NCBI GenBank assembly: GCA_009840735.1
Contig: VXNF01000058.1
Coordinates: 1-53,763 of the forward strand
Reading direction: 5' to 3'
Source of the DNA: Acidimicrobiia bacterium
Lineage (GTDB): Bacteria; Actinomycetota; Acidimicrobiia; Acidimicrobiales; CATQHL01
DNA length: 53,763 nt
Shown here: in pieces, positions 17,005 through 26,900 of the stretch
Numbering within the stretch: position 1 is the stretch's first letter
Layout: every line of letters begins with the position of its first letter
Position numbers and translations under genes: made by a program
Notes under the pieces: model-generated
What the model saw: the letters and a program-made list of their open reading frames with translations, nothing else
The model's database searches: none
What the model was told of the DNA's origin: nothing

Positions 17005-17649
17005 GTGAGCGCAGCGCGCAACTATCTAGTCCCGACGGTCATCGAGCAGACCTCCCGCGGCGAGCGGGCCTTCGACCTGTATTCCCGGCTGCTCAAGGAG
17101 CACATCGTGTTCTTGGGCACGCCTATTGACGACACCATCGCCAACCTCACCTGCGCGCAGCTGCTGCACCTCGAGTCGGAGAACCCCGACAAGGACATCA
17201 GCCTCTACATCAACTCACCCGGCGGCGACATCAACGCGCTGTTCGCCGTCTACGACACGCTGCAGTACATCCGCCCAGATGTGACGACCATCTGCTTCGG
17301 CCAGGCGGCCTCCGCCGCCGCGGTGCTGCTTGCTGCCGGAGCGCCCGGCAAGCGGCTGGCGCTGCCGCACTCCCGCATCCTCATCCACCAGCCCTACGCC
17401 GGGGCGCACGGCCAGGTCTCAGACATCGAGATCGCCAGCCGGGAGATTCAGCGCCTCAAGACCCAACTCGAGGAGGTCCTCGCCCGCCACACCGGCCAGA
17501 CCCTCGAGAAGATCCAGACCGACACGGACCGTGACTACGTCATGACCGCCGCCGAAGCGCAGGAATATGGGATAATTGACGAGATCATCGAGTCTCGCGG
17601 CCTCACGACCAGCGCGGACGGGATCCCAAGGATCAGCGCCGTGCCCTAG
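17005..17649 (+). CDS. clpP: ATP-dependent Clp protease proteolytic subunit
   Basis: The 214-residue serine peptidase of the Clp complex, acting in the cytosol with Clp[12 protein letters not shown] (70-80) forms the oxyanion region; the catalytic Ser103 lies in [14 protein letters not shown], where many ClpPs have GQAASMGA; the catalytic His128 is in RILIHQP; the Asp is in the [14 protein letters not shown] segment. The start is GTG 17005, 12 bases after the tig stop. ClpX follows 54 bases downstream. Many actinobacteria carry two clpP genes in tandem; only one is here. Confidence 0.97.
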   Translation: MSAARNYLVPTVIEQTSRGERAFDLYSRLLKEHIVFLGTPIDDTIANLTCAQLLHLESENPDKDISLYINSPGGDINALFAVYDTLQYIRPDVTTICFGQAASAAAVLLAAGAPGKRLALPHSRILIHQPYAGAHGQVSDIEIASREIQRLKTQLEEVLARHTGQTLEKIQTDTDRDYVMTAAEAQEYGIIDEIIESRGLTTSADGIPRISAVP

Positions 17650-17703
17650 ACGGGCGCGGCGAGACGATCCGATCTATCAGCACGAGCAGCAGGAGGAGGA
17701 CTG

Positions 17704-18969
17704 TTGGCCAAGCTTGGTGAGGGAGAGCTCCTCAAATGCTCTTTCTGCGGCAAGACTCAGAAGCAGGTCAAGAAGCTCATCGCTGGACCCGGCGTCTATA
17801 TCTGCGACGAGTGCATCGACCTCTGCAACGAGATCATCCGCGAGGAGTTCGAACCGCCGGAGGTCCCGATGGGCGACCTGCCGAAGCCGGCGGAGATATT
17901 CGAGTTCCTGAACGACTACATCGTGGGCCAGGAGAGGGCCAAGAAGATCCTCTCCGTGGCTGTCTACAACCACTACAAGCGCCTCCAGCTGGGCTCAGCG
18001 GCCGGCAGCGACGACGTGGAACTGGCCAAGTCCAACGTGCTCCTCATCGGTCCCACTGGCTGCGGTAAGACCCTCATGGCCCAGACCTTGGCGAAGATCC
18101 TGAACGTGCCGTTCGCTATCGCCGACGCCACGGTCCTCACCGAGGCCGGCTACGTGGGCGAGGACGTCGAGAACATCCTGCTGAAGCTCATCCAGGCCGC
18201 CGACTACGAGGTGAAGCGCGCCGAGACGGGCATCATCTACATCGACGAGATCGACAAGATCGCCCGCAAGAGCGAGAACCCCTCGATCACCCGAGACGTG
18301 TCCGGCGAGGGTGTGCAGCAGGCTCTGCTGAAGATCCTGGAGGGCACCACCGCCTCGGTGCCGCCCCAGGGCGGGCGCAAACACCCGCACCAGGAACTCA
18401 TCCAGATCGACACGACCAACATCCTGTTCATCTGCGGCGGGGCCTTCGCCGGCCTCGACGAGATCGTGGAGAACCGCATCGGCCGCAAGGGCGTGGGATT
18501 CGGCGCTGACGTGCGCCCGCTGGAGGAGAAAGACCTCGGCGAGCTCTACAGCAAGGTCCAGCCGGAGGACCTGCTGCGCTTCGGCATGATCCCCGAGTTG
18601 GTCGGGCGGCTGCCGGTGGTCGGCGCGGTGTCGAACCTCGAGCAGGACGCCCTCGTGCGCATCCTCGTGGAGCCCCGCAACTCGCTCACGAAGCAGTACC
18701 GCAAGAAGTTCGAGTACGAGAACGTCGAGCTGGAGTTCACCCCCGAGGCTCTTGAAGCCGTGTCCGAGGTGGCCATGGCCCGCGGCACCGGGGCGCGGGG
18801 CCTGCGCGCCGTCATGGAAGAGGTGCTGCTGGACCTCATGTTCGAGCTTCCAGGGCGAAGCGACGTCGAGCGCTGCGTCATCGACGCCGCCACCGTGCGG
18901 GCCAACGCCAATCCCACTCTGGTGCCGCGACTGCGGCCCGCCGAGGCTGCACGGCGCGCCGCGTCCTGA
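17704..18969 (+). CDS. clpX: ClpX, AAA+ unfoldase of the ClpXP protease
   Basis: A 421-residue ATPase that recognises, unfolds and feeds substrates into ClpP. The N-terminal zinc-binding domain shows CSFCGK and CDECIDLC (residues 12-15 and 36-42). Walker A is GPTGCGKT, Walker [11 protein letters not shown], and the pore and RKH-loop region reads [12 protein letters not shown]. The ClpP-docking loop reads KGVGFGADV, a VGF in place of the usual IGF. The start is TTG 17704, fixed by the strong AGGAGGAGG immediately upstream (about 17690-17699) and by the family's N-terminal length. Confidence 0.97.
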   Translation: MAKLGEGELLKCSFCGKTQKQVKKLIAGPGVYICDECIDLCNEIIREEFEPPEVPMGDLPKPAEIFEFLNDYIVGQERAKKILSVAVYNHYKRLQLGSAAGSDDVELAKSNVLLIGPTGCGKTLMAQTLAKILNVPFAIADATVLTEAGYVGEDVENILLKLIQAADYEVKRAETGIIYIDEIDKIARKSENPSITRDVSGEGVQQALLKILEGTTASVPPQGGRKHPHQELIQIDTTNILFICGGAFAGLDEIVENRIGRKGVGFGADVRPLEEKDLGELYSKVQPEDLLRFGMIPELVGRLPVVGAVSNLEQDALVRILVEPRNSLTKQYRKKFEYENVELEFTPEALEAVSEVAMARGTGARGLRAVMEEVLLDLMFELPGRSDVERCVIDAATVRANANPTLVPRLRPAEAARRAAS

Positions 18970-19053
18970 GCCTGCGCTCGCTGCTGTCCGCCGCCGTCGT
19001 CTTCCCGGGCCGCAGGGCCCCCGACGCTGCGGCCCGTTCGCCCAACCTCCTCG

Positions 19054-20361
19054 ATGACGCTGCGTGAGGCGATCGCCTGGCTGGACGGCCACGTCAACCT
19101 GGAAGCCACCGCGGGCAAGGTGCATGGGTTGTCTTTGGAGCGGATGCGCTCGCTGGCCGCGGTGTTGGGGGACCCCCAGCGCGACTTCCCGTCGGTTCAC
19201 ATCACCGGCACCAACGGGAAGGGCTCGGCCGCGCATCTAATCGGCCGCCTCTTCGCGGCGCAGGGCCTGCACGCGGGCACCTACGCCAGCCCGCACGTCA
19301 GCAGCATCAACGAGCGCATCAGCCTGGCGGGCGTCCCCGTCGGCGACGAAACGCTGGCCGAGCTGCTCAGCGACGTGCGGCGGGCAGTCGAGGCGGCCGG
19401 CATCGACGCGTCCTGGTTCGAGATCATGACCGGCGCGGCGCTGCGCTGCTTCGCGGACGCCGCCGTGGACGTGGCAGTCGTCGAAGTCGGCAAGCTGGGC
19501 CGCTACGACGCCACCAACGTCGTCGATGGCCAGGTGGCGGTGGTCACGAACGTGGGCGAGGACCACACCGACGGCGGCCCCGGATGGCGGGCGGCCGTGG
19601 CCTGGGAGAAGGCCGGGATCGTCAAGCCCGGCGCCACCCTGGTGCTCGGCGAGACGGATCCGGCGCTGCGGGAGGTGTTCGGTGAGGCAGGGCCGTCCCG
19701 CACGTTGCTGCGGGAGGAGGACTTCGCTTGCTGCCGTAACGATCTCGCCGTCGGCGGCAGGCTGCTGGACATCGCCGCCGCCGGCCGCTATGAGGACGTG
19801 TTCTTGGAGCTGCACGGGCGGCATCAGGGCGACAACGCCGCGTTGGCGCTGGCCGCCTGCGAGGCGTTCTTCGACGCCCCCCTGGCCCCGGAGTCGGTGA
19901 GCGAGGCGTTCGCCGGTGCCGGGCTGCCCGGTCGCCTGGAGATTCTCCGGCGAGCCCCCCTCGTGGTGGTGGACGGCGCCCACAACCCCGACGGGGCCTC
20001 GGCCGCCCGGCTGGCGTTGGATGAGGACTTCGCCGGCGCGGCTCGCACGTTCATGGTGCTCGGCATGATGCGCGAGCGTGACCCGCGGCGCATCTTCGAC
20101 GAGTTCGGCGCCGGTGGCTGCGAGCTTCTCGTGACCACCACCGCCCCGTCGCCCCGCGGCATTCCCGCCGTCGAGCTGGCCCGGCTGGCGAGGGAGGCCG
20201 GGATCCGTTGTGAGGCTGTCGAGGACCCCGCCGCCGCGGTCGCCCATGCCACGGCGCTGGCGTCGCCCGAGGACCTCGTCTTTGTGTCGGGCTCGCTGTA
20301 TGTGGCCGGTGCGGCCCGCGTGGCCGAGACTGCCCCGCCGGCTGCCGCTTCGAGCCGCTGA
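19054..20361 (+). CDS. folC: Bifunctional folylpolyglutamate/dihydrofolate synthase
   Basis: Adds glutamate to folates (and to dihydropteroate) using ATP. The Mur-ligase-like P-loop HITGTNGKGSAA is at residues 49-60 (GTNGKGS at 52-58). Family landmarks YASPHVSSINERI, VVEVGKLGRYDATNVV and VVDGAHNPDGA follow in order. A 435-residue length is normal. ATG 19054 is 84 bases after clpX; no strong ribosome site is visible. The neighbours clpX and ndk are usual companions in actinobacteria, although valS often lies between clpX and folC elsewhere and is absent here. Confidence 0.95.
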   Translation: MTLREAIAWLDGHVNLEATAGKVHGLSLERMRSLAAVLGDPQRDFPSVHITGTNGKGSAAHLIGRLFAAQGLHAGTYASPHVSSINERISLAGVPVGDETLAELLSDVRRAVEAAGIDASWFEIMTGAALRCFADAAVDVAVVEVGKLGRYDATNVVDGQVAVVTNVGEDHTDGGPGWRAAVAWEKAGIVKPGATLVLGETDPALREVFGEAGPSRTLLREEDFACCRNDLAVGGRLLDIAAAGRYEDVFLELHGRHQGDNAALALAACEAFFDAPLAPESVSEAFAGAGLPGRLEILRRAPLVVVDGAHNPDGASAARLALDEDFAGAARTFMVLGMMRERDPRRIFDEFGAGGCELLVTTTAPSPRGIPAVELARLAREAGIRCEAVEDPAAAVAHATALASPEDLVFVSGSLYVAGAARVAETAPPAAASSR

Positions 20362-20463
20362 AGCCGCTCCGGCCTTCCGCTGGGGGCGAGCGCCCGCCGG
20401 TAGCCTGAGCGTCGGTCCCCGGGGCAACGAACGGGACATTCTGGAGCGAATCGGAGCCGGAAG

Positions 20464-20877
20464 ATGGGTGCAACGCTGGTCCTTTGCAAGCCCGATGCCG
20501 TAGAGCGCGGCCTCGTGGGCGAGATCGTGAGCCGCTTCGAGCGCAAGGGTCTGCGGATCGCAGCCGCCCGGCTGCTGCGGATCGACGAGGAGTTGGCGGC
20601 ACGCCACTACGCCGAGCACACCGACAAGCCGTTCTACCCCGAGCTGCGCGACTTCATCGGCCGCTCGCCGACGCTGGCCCTCGTGCTGGAGGGACCTGAG
20701 GGAACCTACGCCATCGTCCGCTCGCTCATGGGCCCGACGAACCCCGCGGACGCCCCGCCGGGCACGATCCGCGGCGACTTCGGCCTGGAGGTCACCGAGA
20801 ACCTCGTCCACGGCAGCGACAGCGAGGCCGCCGCGGCCCGGGAGATCGCCCTGTTCTTCGGTGACCTGGGAACCTGA
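20464..20877 (+). CDS. ndk: Nucleoside diphosphate kinase
   Basis: Transfers the terminal phosphate from ATP to other nucleoside diphosphates through a phosphohistidine. The 137-residue protein has the N-terminal [18 protein letters not shown] (4-21) and the active-site His116 in [11 protein letters not shown] 20464 follows GGAGCCGGAAG. HisS begins 5 bases after the stop, so ndk and hisS are probably co-transcribed. Confidence 0.97.
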   Translation: MGATLVLCKPDAVERGLVGEIVSRFERKGLRIAAARLLRIDEELAARHYAEHTDKPFYPELRDFIGRSPTLALVLEGPEGTYAIVRSLMGPTNPADAPPGTIRGDFGLEVTENLVHGSDSEAAAAREIALFFGDLGT

Positions 20878-20882
20878 GCGCC

Positions 20883-22181
20883 GTGTCGCCGCAGGCGCCG
20901 CGGGGCACCCGCGACATCCTCGCACCGGAGTCGGCGCGGCTGCGGGCCCTCGTGGAATCCTTCGCTGCCGCCGCCGAGCTTGCAGGCTACGGCCAGGTCG
21001 TCTCGCCCATGTTCGAGCAGATCGAGGTGTTCCAGCGGGTGGGTGAGGCCACCGACATCGTCTCCAAGGAGATGTACCAGTTCCGGGATCCGGGCGACCG
21101 GCATCTGGCGCTGCGCCCCGAGCTGACCGCATCGCTGGCTCGGGCCTTCGTGCAGCACCGCCCGCCGCTGCCGTGGAAGGCGTGGTACGAGGGACCGCAG
21201 TTCCGCTACGAGAAGCCCCAGGCGGGGCGCTTCCGGCAGTTCCACCAAGTCGGCGCCGAGCTGTTCGGCAGCGACGACCCGCAGGCCGACGTGGAAGTGA
21301 TCGCCCTGGCGTGGCGGTTCTGTCGGCGCCTCGGCCTCGGTGAGCTGCGCCTGGTGGTCAACTCGCTGGGTGACCGCTCCGACAGGGAGACCTATCGGGC
21401 GGCGCTGTCCGATTACTTCCAGCGGCGGGCCGGGGAGCTGTCGGCGCCGGGGCGGGAGACGCTGAGGCGCAACCCGCTGCGCCTGCTGGACTCCCGCCGC
21501 CCCGAGGATCGGGCCGTCCTGGCCGGCGCGCCGGTCATCGACGACTACTGGTGCGAGTCGGCGACCGAGCACTTCGGGGCGGTGCGCTCGGGGCTGGAGG
21601 CGCTGGGAATCCCGTTCGAACGCGACCCCCGGCTGGTGCGCGGCCTGGACTACTACCGGCGCACCGCCTTCGAGCTGGCCTCAGATGCGCTCGACGGGGC
21701 ACAGGACGCCGTGGGAGGCGGCGGACGCTACGACGGGCTCGTCGCTGACCTGGGCGGCCCGGAGACGCCGGGCGTGGGGTTCGCGCTCGGCAGCGACCGG
21801 CTGCTTCTGGCCTGCGACGCCGAAGGGACGTTCCCGGCGCCGGCGGCGGCGGCGGACGTGTTCGTGGTGGACACCACCGGCGGCGCTGCGGCCACGCTGG
21901 TGGCCGAGGAACTGCGCGGGGCGGGCATCCGGGCCGGGCGGGCCTTCGACGGTCGCTCCATGAAGGCCCAGATGAAGGCTGCGGACCGCTCCGGGGCGCG
22001 CTGGGCGCTGCTCATCGGCCCCGACGAGCAGGACGCCGGCGAGGTGTCGCTGAGAGAGATGCGCGGGCACGGGGCCGCGGCGTCCGCGGAGTCGGTGCAG
22101 CGGCGGGTGCGGCGCGCGGAGGTGGCGGCGGAGATCACTCGCCTGCTGGTGGCCGCCGCCGCAGAAGGGAGCGCGCCGTGA
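20883..22181 (+). CDS. hisS: Histidyl-tRNA synthetase
   Basis: A class II synthetase, 432 residues. Motif 1 region (YGQVVSPMFEQIEVFQRV), motif 2 (WYEGPQFRYEKPQAGRFRQF, residues ~101-120), the histidine-binding LVRGLDYYRRTAFE and motif 3 (GVGFALGSDRLLL) are all present. The C-terminal anticodon-binding domain ends at TRLLVAAAAEG. GTG 20883 is the start. The gene overlaps aspS by 4 bases (GTGA), giving translational coupling; hisS-aspS pairs are common in bacteria. Confidence 0.97.
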   Translation: MSPQAPRGTRDILAPESARLRALVESFAAAAELAGYGQVVSPMFEQIEVFQRVGEATDIVSKEMYQFRDPGDRHLALRPELTASLARAFVQHRPPLPWKAWYEGPQFRYEKPQAGRFRQFHQVGAELFGSDDPQADVEVIALAWRFCRRLGLGELRLVVNSLGDRSDRETYRAALSDYFQRRAGELSAPGRETLRRNPLRLLDSRRPEDRAVLAGAPVIDDYWCESATEHFGAVRSGLEALGIPFERDPRLVRGLDYYRRTAFELASDALDGAQDAVGGGGRYDGLVADLGGPETPGVGFALGSDRLLLACDAEGTFPAPAAAADVFVVDTTGGAAATLVAEELRGAGIRAGRAFDGRSMKAQMKAADRSGARWALLIGPDEQDAGEVSLREMRGHGAAASAESVQRRVRRAEVAAEITRLLVAAAAEGSAP

Positions 22182-23926
22182 ACGAAGCGCGAGGCATGCG
22201 GACCCACTACTGCGGCGAGCTCGGCGTCGCCGAGGCGGGCGAGCAGGCGGTGGTCTGCGGCTGGGTGGACCGGCGGCGCACCCACGGCGAGCATCTGGCG
22301 TTCCTCGACGTGCGCGACCACACAGGTGTGGTGCAGTGCGTCGTGGACGAACGCATCGACGCCCGCGCCGAGTACGTGGTGCGCATCGCCGGGGCGGTGC
22401 GGATGCGGCCCGAGGGCACCGCCAACCCGGCGCTGGCAACCGGCGAGATCGAGATCGGCGACTGCCGCGTGGAGATCCTCAAGCGGGCCGAGCCGCTGCC
22501 GATCCCGCTGCATGCCGACGTGGACGAGAACCTCCGCCTTCGTTACCGCTACCTCGACTTGCGCCGCGCCCGCCTGCAGCGCAACCTGCGCATCCGGGCC
22601 AGGGTCAACGCCGCCATCCGGGAGGCGATGGACGCCCAAGGCTTCGTAGAGATCGAGACCCCGATGCTCGTGGCCTCCACCCCCGAGGGGGCGCGTGACT
22701 TCGTGGTGCCCTCGCGGCTGCATCCGGGCGAGTTCTACGCCCTCCCGCAGAGCCCGCAGCTCTTCAAGCAGCTCTGCATGGTGGGCGGGCTGGACCGCTA
22801 CTACCAGATCGCTCGCTGCCTGCGCGACGAGGACCTGCGGGCGGACCGGCAGTTCGAGTTCATGCAGCTCGACGCCGAGGCCGCCTTCGTGGGTGCCGAG
22901 GAGATCATCGACTTCATCACCGCGGCGGTCAGCCACACCGTGGAGGCGGTGACCGGCGACCCCCTCGGCGAGGTGCCGGTCATCACCTGGAACGAGGCGA
23001 TGGGCCGCTACGGCAGTGACAAGCCCGACACCCGCTTCGGCATGGAACTGATCGACTGCACCGACCTCTTCGCCGCCACGGCGGCACGCGTCTTCCAGGT
23101 TCCCTGCGTGAAGGGGATCACCGTCGCCGGCGGCGCCGAGATGGGCCGCAACCGGATCGACGAGCTGACCGCGGCCTGCAAACGCTGGGGGGCCAAGGGC
23201 CTGGCCTGGTTCCGGGTGGGCGCCGCCGCCGACGGCTCGCCGGTGCTCGACGGCGCGCTCTGCAAGTTCATGTCACCGGAGGAGCAGGCGGCTCTGCCGC
23301 AGCGGCTGGAAGCTGCTCCCGGCGACATGGTCATGCTCATCGCGGACGCCCAGCGGCTCGCTGAGCGGGTGCTCGGGCTGCTGCGGTTGGAGTTGGGGCG
23401 GCCGCCGGTCAGCGAGGGCGCCCTGGCGCCGCTGTGGGTGGTGGACTTCCCGCTGTTCGAGGACATCGACGAGGACGGGAACCCGCAGCCCGCCCACCAT
23501 CCGTTCACGATGCCGCACCCCGACGACCTGGACTACCTGGTGCGGGACGGCGGCGAGTCTCTGCTGCGGGTGCGCTCGCAGGCCTACGACCTGGTCATCA
23601 ACGGCTGGGAGCTGGGCTCGGGCAGCGTGCGGATCCACGACGCCGACACCCAGAAGCAGGTCTTCGCCGCCCTCGGAATCGACGAGGCAGAGGCCGAGCG
23701 CCGCTTCGGCTTCCTGCTGGAGGCCTTCGGCTACGGGGCGCCGCCCCATGCCGGGTTCGCCTTCGGAATCGACCGGCTCGCGGCACTGCTGGCGGGCGAG
23801 GAGAACATCCGCGAGGTGATCGCCTTCCCGAAGACCCAGTCGGGCGCCGACCCGCTCACCGGCGCCCCGGGACCCATCGAGCCTCGGCACCTCACCGAAC
23901 TGGGACTGCGACTCCGCCCGGCCTGA
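22178..23926 (+). CDS. aspS: Aspartyl-tRNA synthetase
   Basis: A class IIb synthetase of 582 residues: OB-fold anticodon domain first (VVCGWVDRRRTHGEHLAFLDVRDHTG), then the catalytic core with motif 2 (YYQIARCLRDEDLRADRQFEFMQLD) and the bacterial insertion domain, and motif 3 (GFAFGIDRLAALLAG). The start is GTG 22178, overlapping the hisS stop. Whether it charges tRNA-Asn as well cannot be decided here; if the genome has GatCAB and no AsnRS, it would be non-discriminating. It converges on the end of the sterol operon, 27 bases away. Confidence 0.97.
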   Translation: MNEARGMRTHYCGELGVAEAGEQAVVCGWVDRRRTHGEHLAFLDVRDHTGVVQCVVDERIDARAEYVVRIAGAVRMRPEGTANPALATGEIEIGDCRVEILKRAEPLPIPLHADVDENLRLRYRYLDLRRARLQRNLRIRARVNAAIREAMDAQGFVEIETPMLVASTPEGARDFVVPSRLHPGEFYALPQSPQLFKQLCMVGGLDRYYQIARCLRDEDLRADRQFEFMQLDAEAAFVGAEEIIDFITAAVSHTVEAVTGDPLGEVPVITWNEAMGRYGSDKPDTRFGMELIDCTDLFAATAARVFQVPCVKGITVAGGAEMGRNRIDELTAACKRWGAKGLAWFRVGAAADGSPVLDGALCKFMSPEEQAALPQRLEAAPGDMVMLIADAQRLAERVLGLLRLELGRPPVSEGALAPLWVVDFPLFEDIDEDGNPQPAHHPFTMPHPDDLDYLVRDGGESLLRVRSQAYDLVINGWELGSGSVRIHDADTQKQVFAALGIDEAEAERRFGFLLEAFGYGAPPHAGFAFGIDRLAALLAGEENIREVIAFPKTQSGADPLTGAPGPIEPRHLTELGLRLRPA

Positions 23927-23953
23927 GTCGGCACAACCGGGCGCCGGCGTGGC

Positions 23954-26900
23954 CTACCGCGGCGTCGCCAATGCGCCCTCAGCGGCCCTCGTCGCCGGTT
24001 GGGCCTGTCGCCGCTGCTCGAACAGAGCGAGGGCGTGCAGCGGGAAGTGTTGCCGGTACATCACGTAGTCCAGCAGAGCGGTTCGGAAGAACACACCGGC
24101 GGCATCCTGGGCGGGCCACCGTCCCTGGCTGTCCTGCGTGTCGATCAGGAACCGCGCCCCACGGGAGATCGCCGCCCAGTCCGGGTCGCCGGCCTCCAGC
24201 AGGGCGATCAGTGCCCAAGCCGTCTGAATGACCTGACTCTCGGAGTGCGCCACGTAGCGTCCGCTCGCACAGCCGCTGTGGTGCTCGCCCCAACCGCCGT
24301 CAGCCAGCTGGCGCTCAGCCAGCCAACCACAGGCCGACCGCAGCGCCGGATCCGCAGCGCCAGCGCCGGCGGCCAGCAGTCCCCTGATCCCGAAGAACGT
24401 GCCGTAGATGTACTGGACGCCCCAGACGCCCCGCCAGGAGCCGTCGCGCCGCTGGGTGCGGCGCAACCACGCCTCCGCCCGCTTCACGGCTCGGGCGGCG
24501 TCGCTGCCCAGCACCTGCGGGGCCCGCTCCGCGCAGGCGGCGAACGCCGCGAGGCACGACGCCGTGCATTCCACATGGGAATGCTCGGTCATCGACTCGC
24601 CGAACATCTCCGCCGGGTTCAGCCACTCGAGGCCCACAGCCGAGCGGCGTGACTCGTAGCTGCCGAAGCCCCCGTCGCGGTTCTGGCCCCGCAGCATGAA
24701 GCGCACGGCCTCCCCGAGCGCCTCGGCGTTGGCCCAGTCAGCGTCGGCGGCGAGCAAGCCGCGGACCGCCTCGGCCGTGCAGTCCGTCACCGGCCAGCCG
24801 TGCCACGCCCCGGCGAAACACCAGCCACCCCTCGGGTCGATCCGGTCGGCCGCGGCGAACCCGTCGAAGGAGGCGCCGATCTGTTGGCGGATGAGGAAGT
24901 CAGAGCCGCGCCGCAAGGCGGGCGCGACCTCCCCAGAGGGCGCTGCGAGCGCTAGGGCTTGCAGGGCGAACCCGGTGTCCCAAGAACCGCTCCGGGCGCC
25001 GGCGATGCGGGTTCCGGCCTCCTCGTCCTCCCAGATCCAACCGTCGAGGCGGGCGAGCGCCTTGGCGCAGTCGGCGTCCTCGGGGTCTCGCAGCCACAGG
25101 GCCAGAATGTTCAAGAGGCCGCTCACCGGCGAGATGCTGGTGTGGTCGGTGGTTCGCAGCTCCCACCGAATGCGGTCGAGAAGCGACTCGGCGCAGCGGC
25201 CCCTCAGCCGCTTGCCGCCGAGGCGTCCGTGCAGTCGGGCCAACAGGTAGCCCGCCCGGACACACGCGCTGGGCCGGGCGAACAGGTCGCCTCGGCGCAG
25301 GCGGTTGCGGGAAGCGGCGAAGTGTACGTTCTCGAATCCTTGCGGGTACAGCTCCTCCCGCACGGACTCGATAACAGGCGTCACCGGCGCCTGAGGTTGC
25401 AGGGGGTACACCGCCGCCATCGCCATGTAGATGAGCCGGGTGTGGCAGTACCAGTTCGAGGGATGCAGCGGCAGCCAGCGCGGCAATCGCCACAGCTCCG
25501 CGGGAAGTGGATTGACGCCCCGCCAGTCGTAGAGGTTCAACAGCGCCAGCCAGAACTTCCCCCAACTCGGGATGCCCGTCACGCCCTCAGCGCGCAAGAA
25601 CTTCCCAGCCGGCGCCACGAGGGGATCGTCCCGCTCGACGCCCAGCAGCCGCGCCGCCACATAGACGAGGGCGGTAACGAACAGGTGAGGCGGTGAGTGG
25701 GCGTGCAGGCCCCAGGTGCCGCCCTCTAGGCGAGTGTGCTCGAAGGAGCGCAGCACGAGCCGGCGGCGGTCCGCTTCGAGAGGCTGACCGATGATGTGGT
25801 GCAGCAGCGCGTACTGGGCGGTGAGCATGGGGCACCACACCATCTCGCCTTCCCAGGAGCCGTCGTCTCGCTGGAGGCTCACCAGGTGATCGACGGCGCG
25901 CCCCATGGCGTCGGCGCCCTCGGGCGGCTCGCTGCGGTCAACCTCGAGACTGGGGTCTGGCCGCGGCATGGAGATCAGGAAGGCGTTGGACAGGGTCGCC
26001 CGCGCCCGCTCGGTCTTGGCGGTGACGCCTCCCGATCTGCGCATCTGCAGCATCCCGCGCCACAGCCACAGGAAGCGAAGCGACAGCGCGTTCAGGATGC
26101 CCCCCGCCCGCCGCCAAGCAGACGGCCGATAGGTCCGGGCCGCCTCGGTTGCGGCCGCCCGCAGCGCTGTGGCGCCGCACGCCCAACTCAAGCTGGCGAC
26201 CGACGTGTCCTCACACGCCAGCAAGCGGATCGTGCGGTCGCGGATCGACGGCTTGGAGCGCCACTGCCGGTAGATGGCGCGCCGCAGCGCCGCGGACTCC
26301 GCCCGGGGGTCTGCGAACACTTCGTAGAGGCCCATGGCGAGCAGCTCCGGCGCCCGGGTCGCCCGCAGCCGCTTGCGGGTGAAGTCTCCGAAGCTGCCGC
26401 TTTCGGCCAGCGTGAAGGCGTCGCCGAAGCCGAGGGTCATCCCCACCGCCGTTAGCGGGTGGTAATGGCCGGCGGCGTCGCCGATGAGGACGCGGTAAGG
26501 GTTGCCGTAGGTGTGGCGGGGCCGCAGCGCATTGTTGGCGGCCAGGAAGCGTCGCTGCTGCAGGGCGTCACAGAAGGCGGGCCTCAGGGCGGCGGGCAGC
26601 CAGTCGGCGTAGGAGTCCGCTAGGGCATCGGCGCCCTCCCGAGCGGTGCGCCCCAACGGGATGTCGGCGATCAGCCGGACCGAGCCCGAGTCGAGGCGGT
26701 AGATCAGGATCGGGCCGACTTCGGTGCAGATGACGTGGCCGTAGCCCTCGAAGGGCAGTTCCACGTCGTGCAGGATCACCCCGAGCATGCGCGAGCAGGT
26801 CTGCGGCTTGGCGGGCAGCCCCAAGGACCGGCGAACGACCGAGGCTCGGCCGTCGGCGCCCACGACGAGGCGGGCCGAGACCGACCCGGACTCGCCGTCG

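Noticed and set aside
23954-25910. Cyclase half as a squalene-hopene cyclase
   Set aside because: The active-site motif is DCTAE, diagnostic of oxidosqualene cyclases, and not the DXDD of hopene cyclases; the flanking sterol genes agree.
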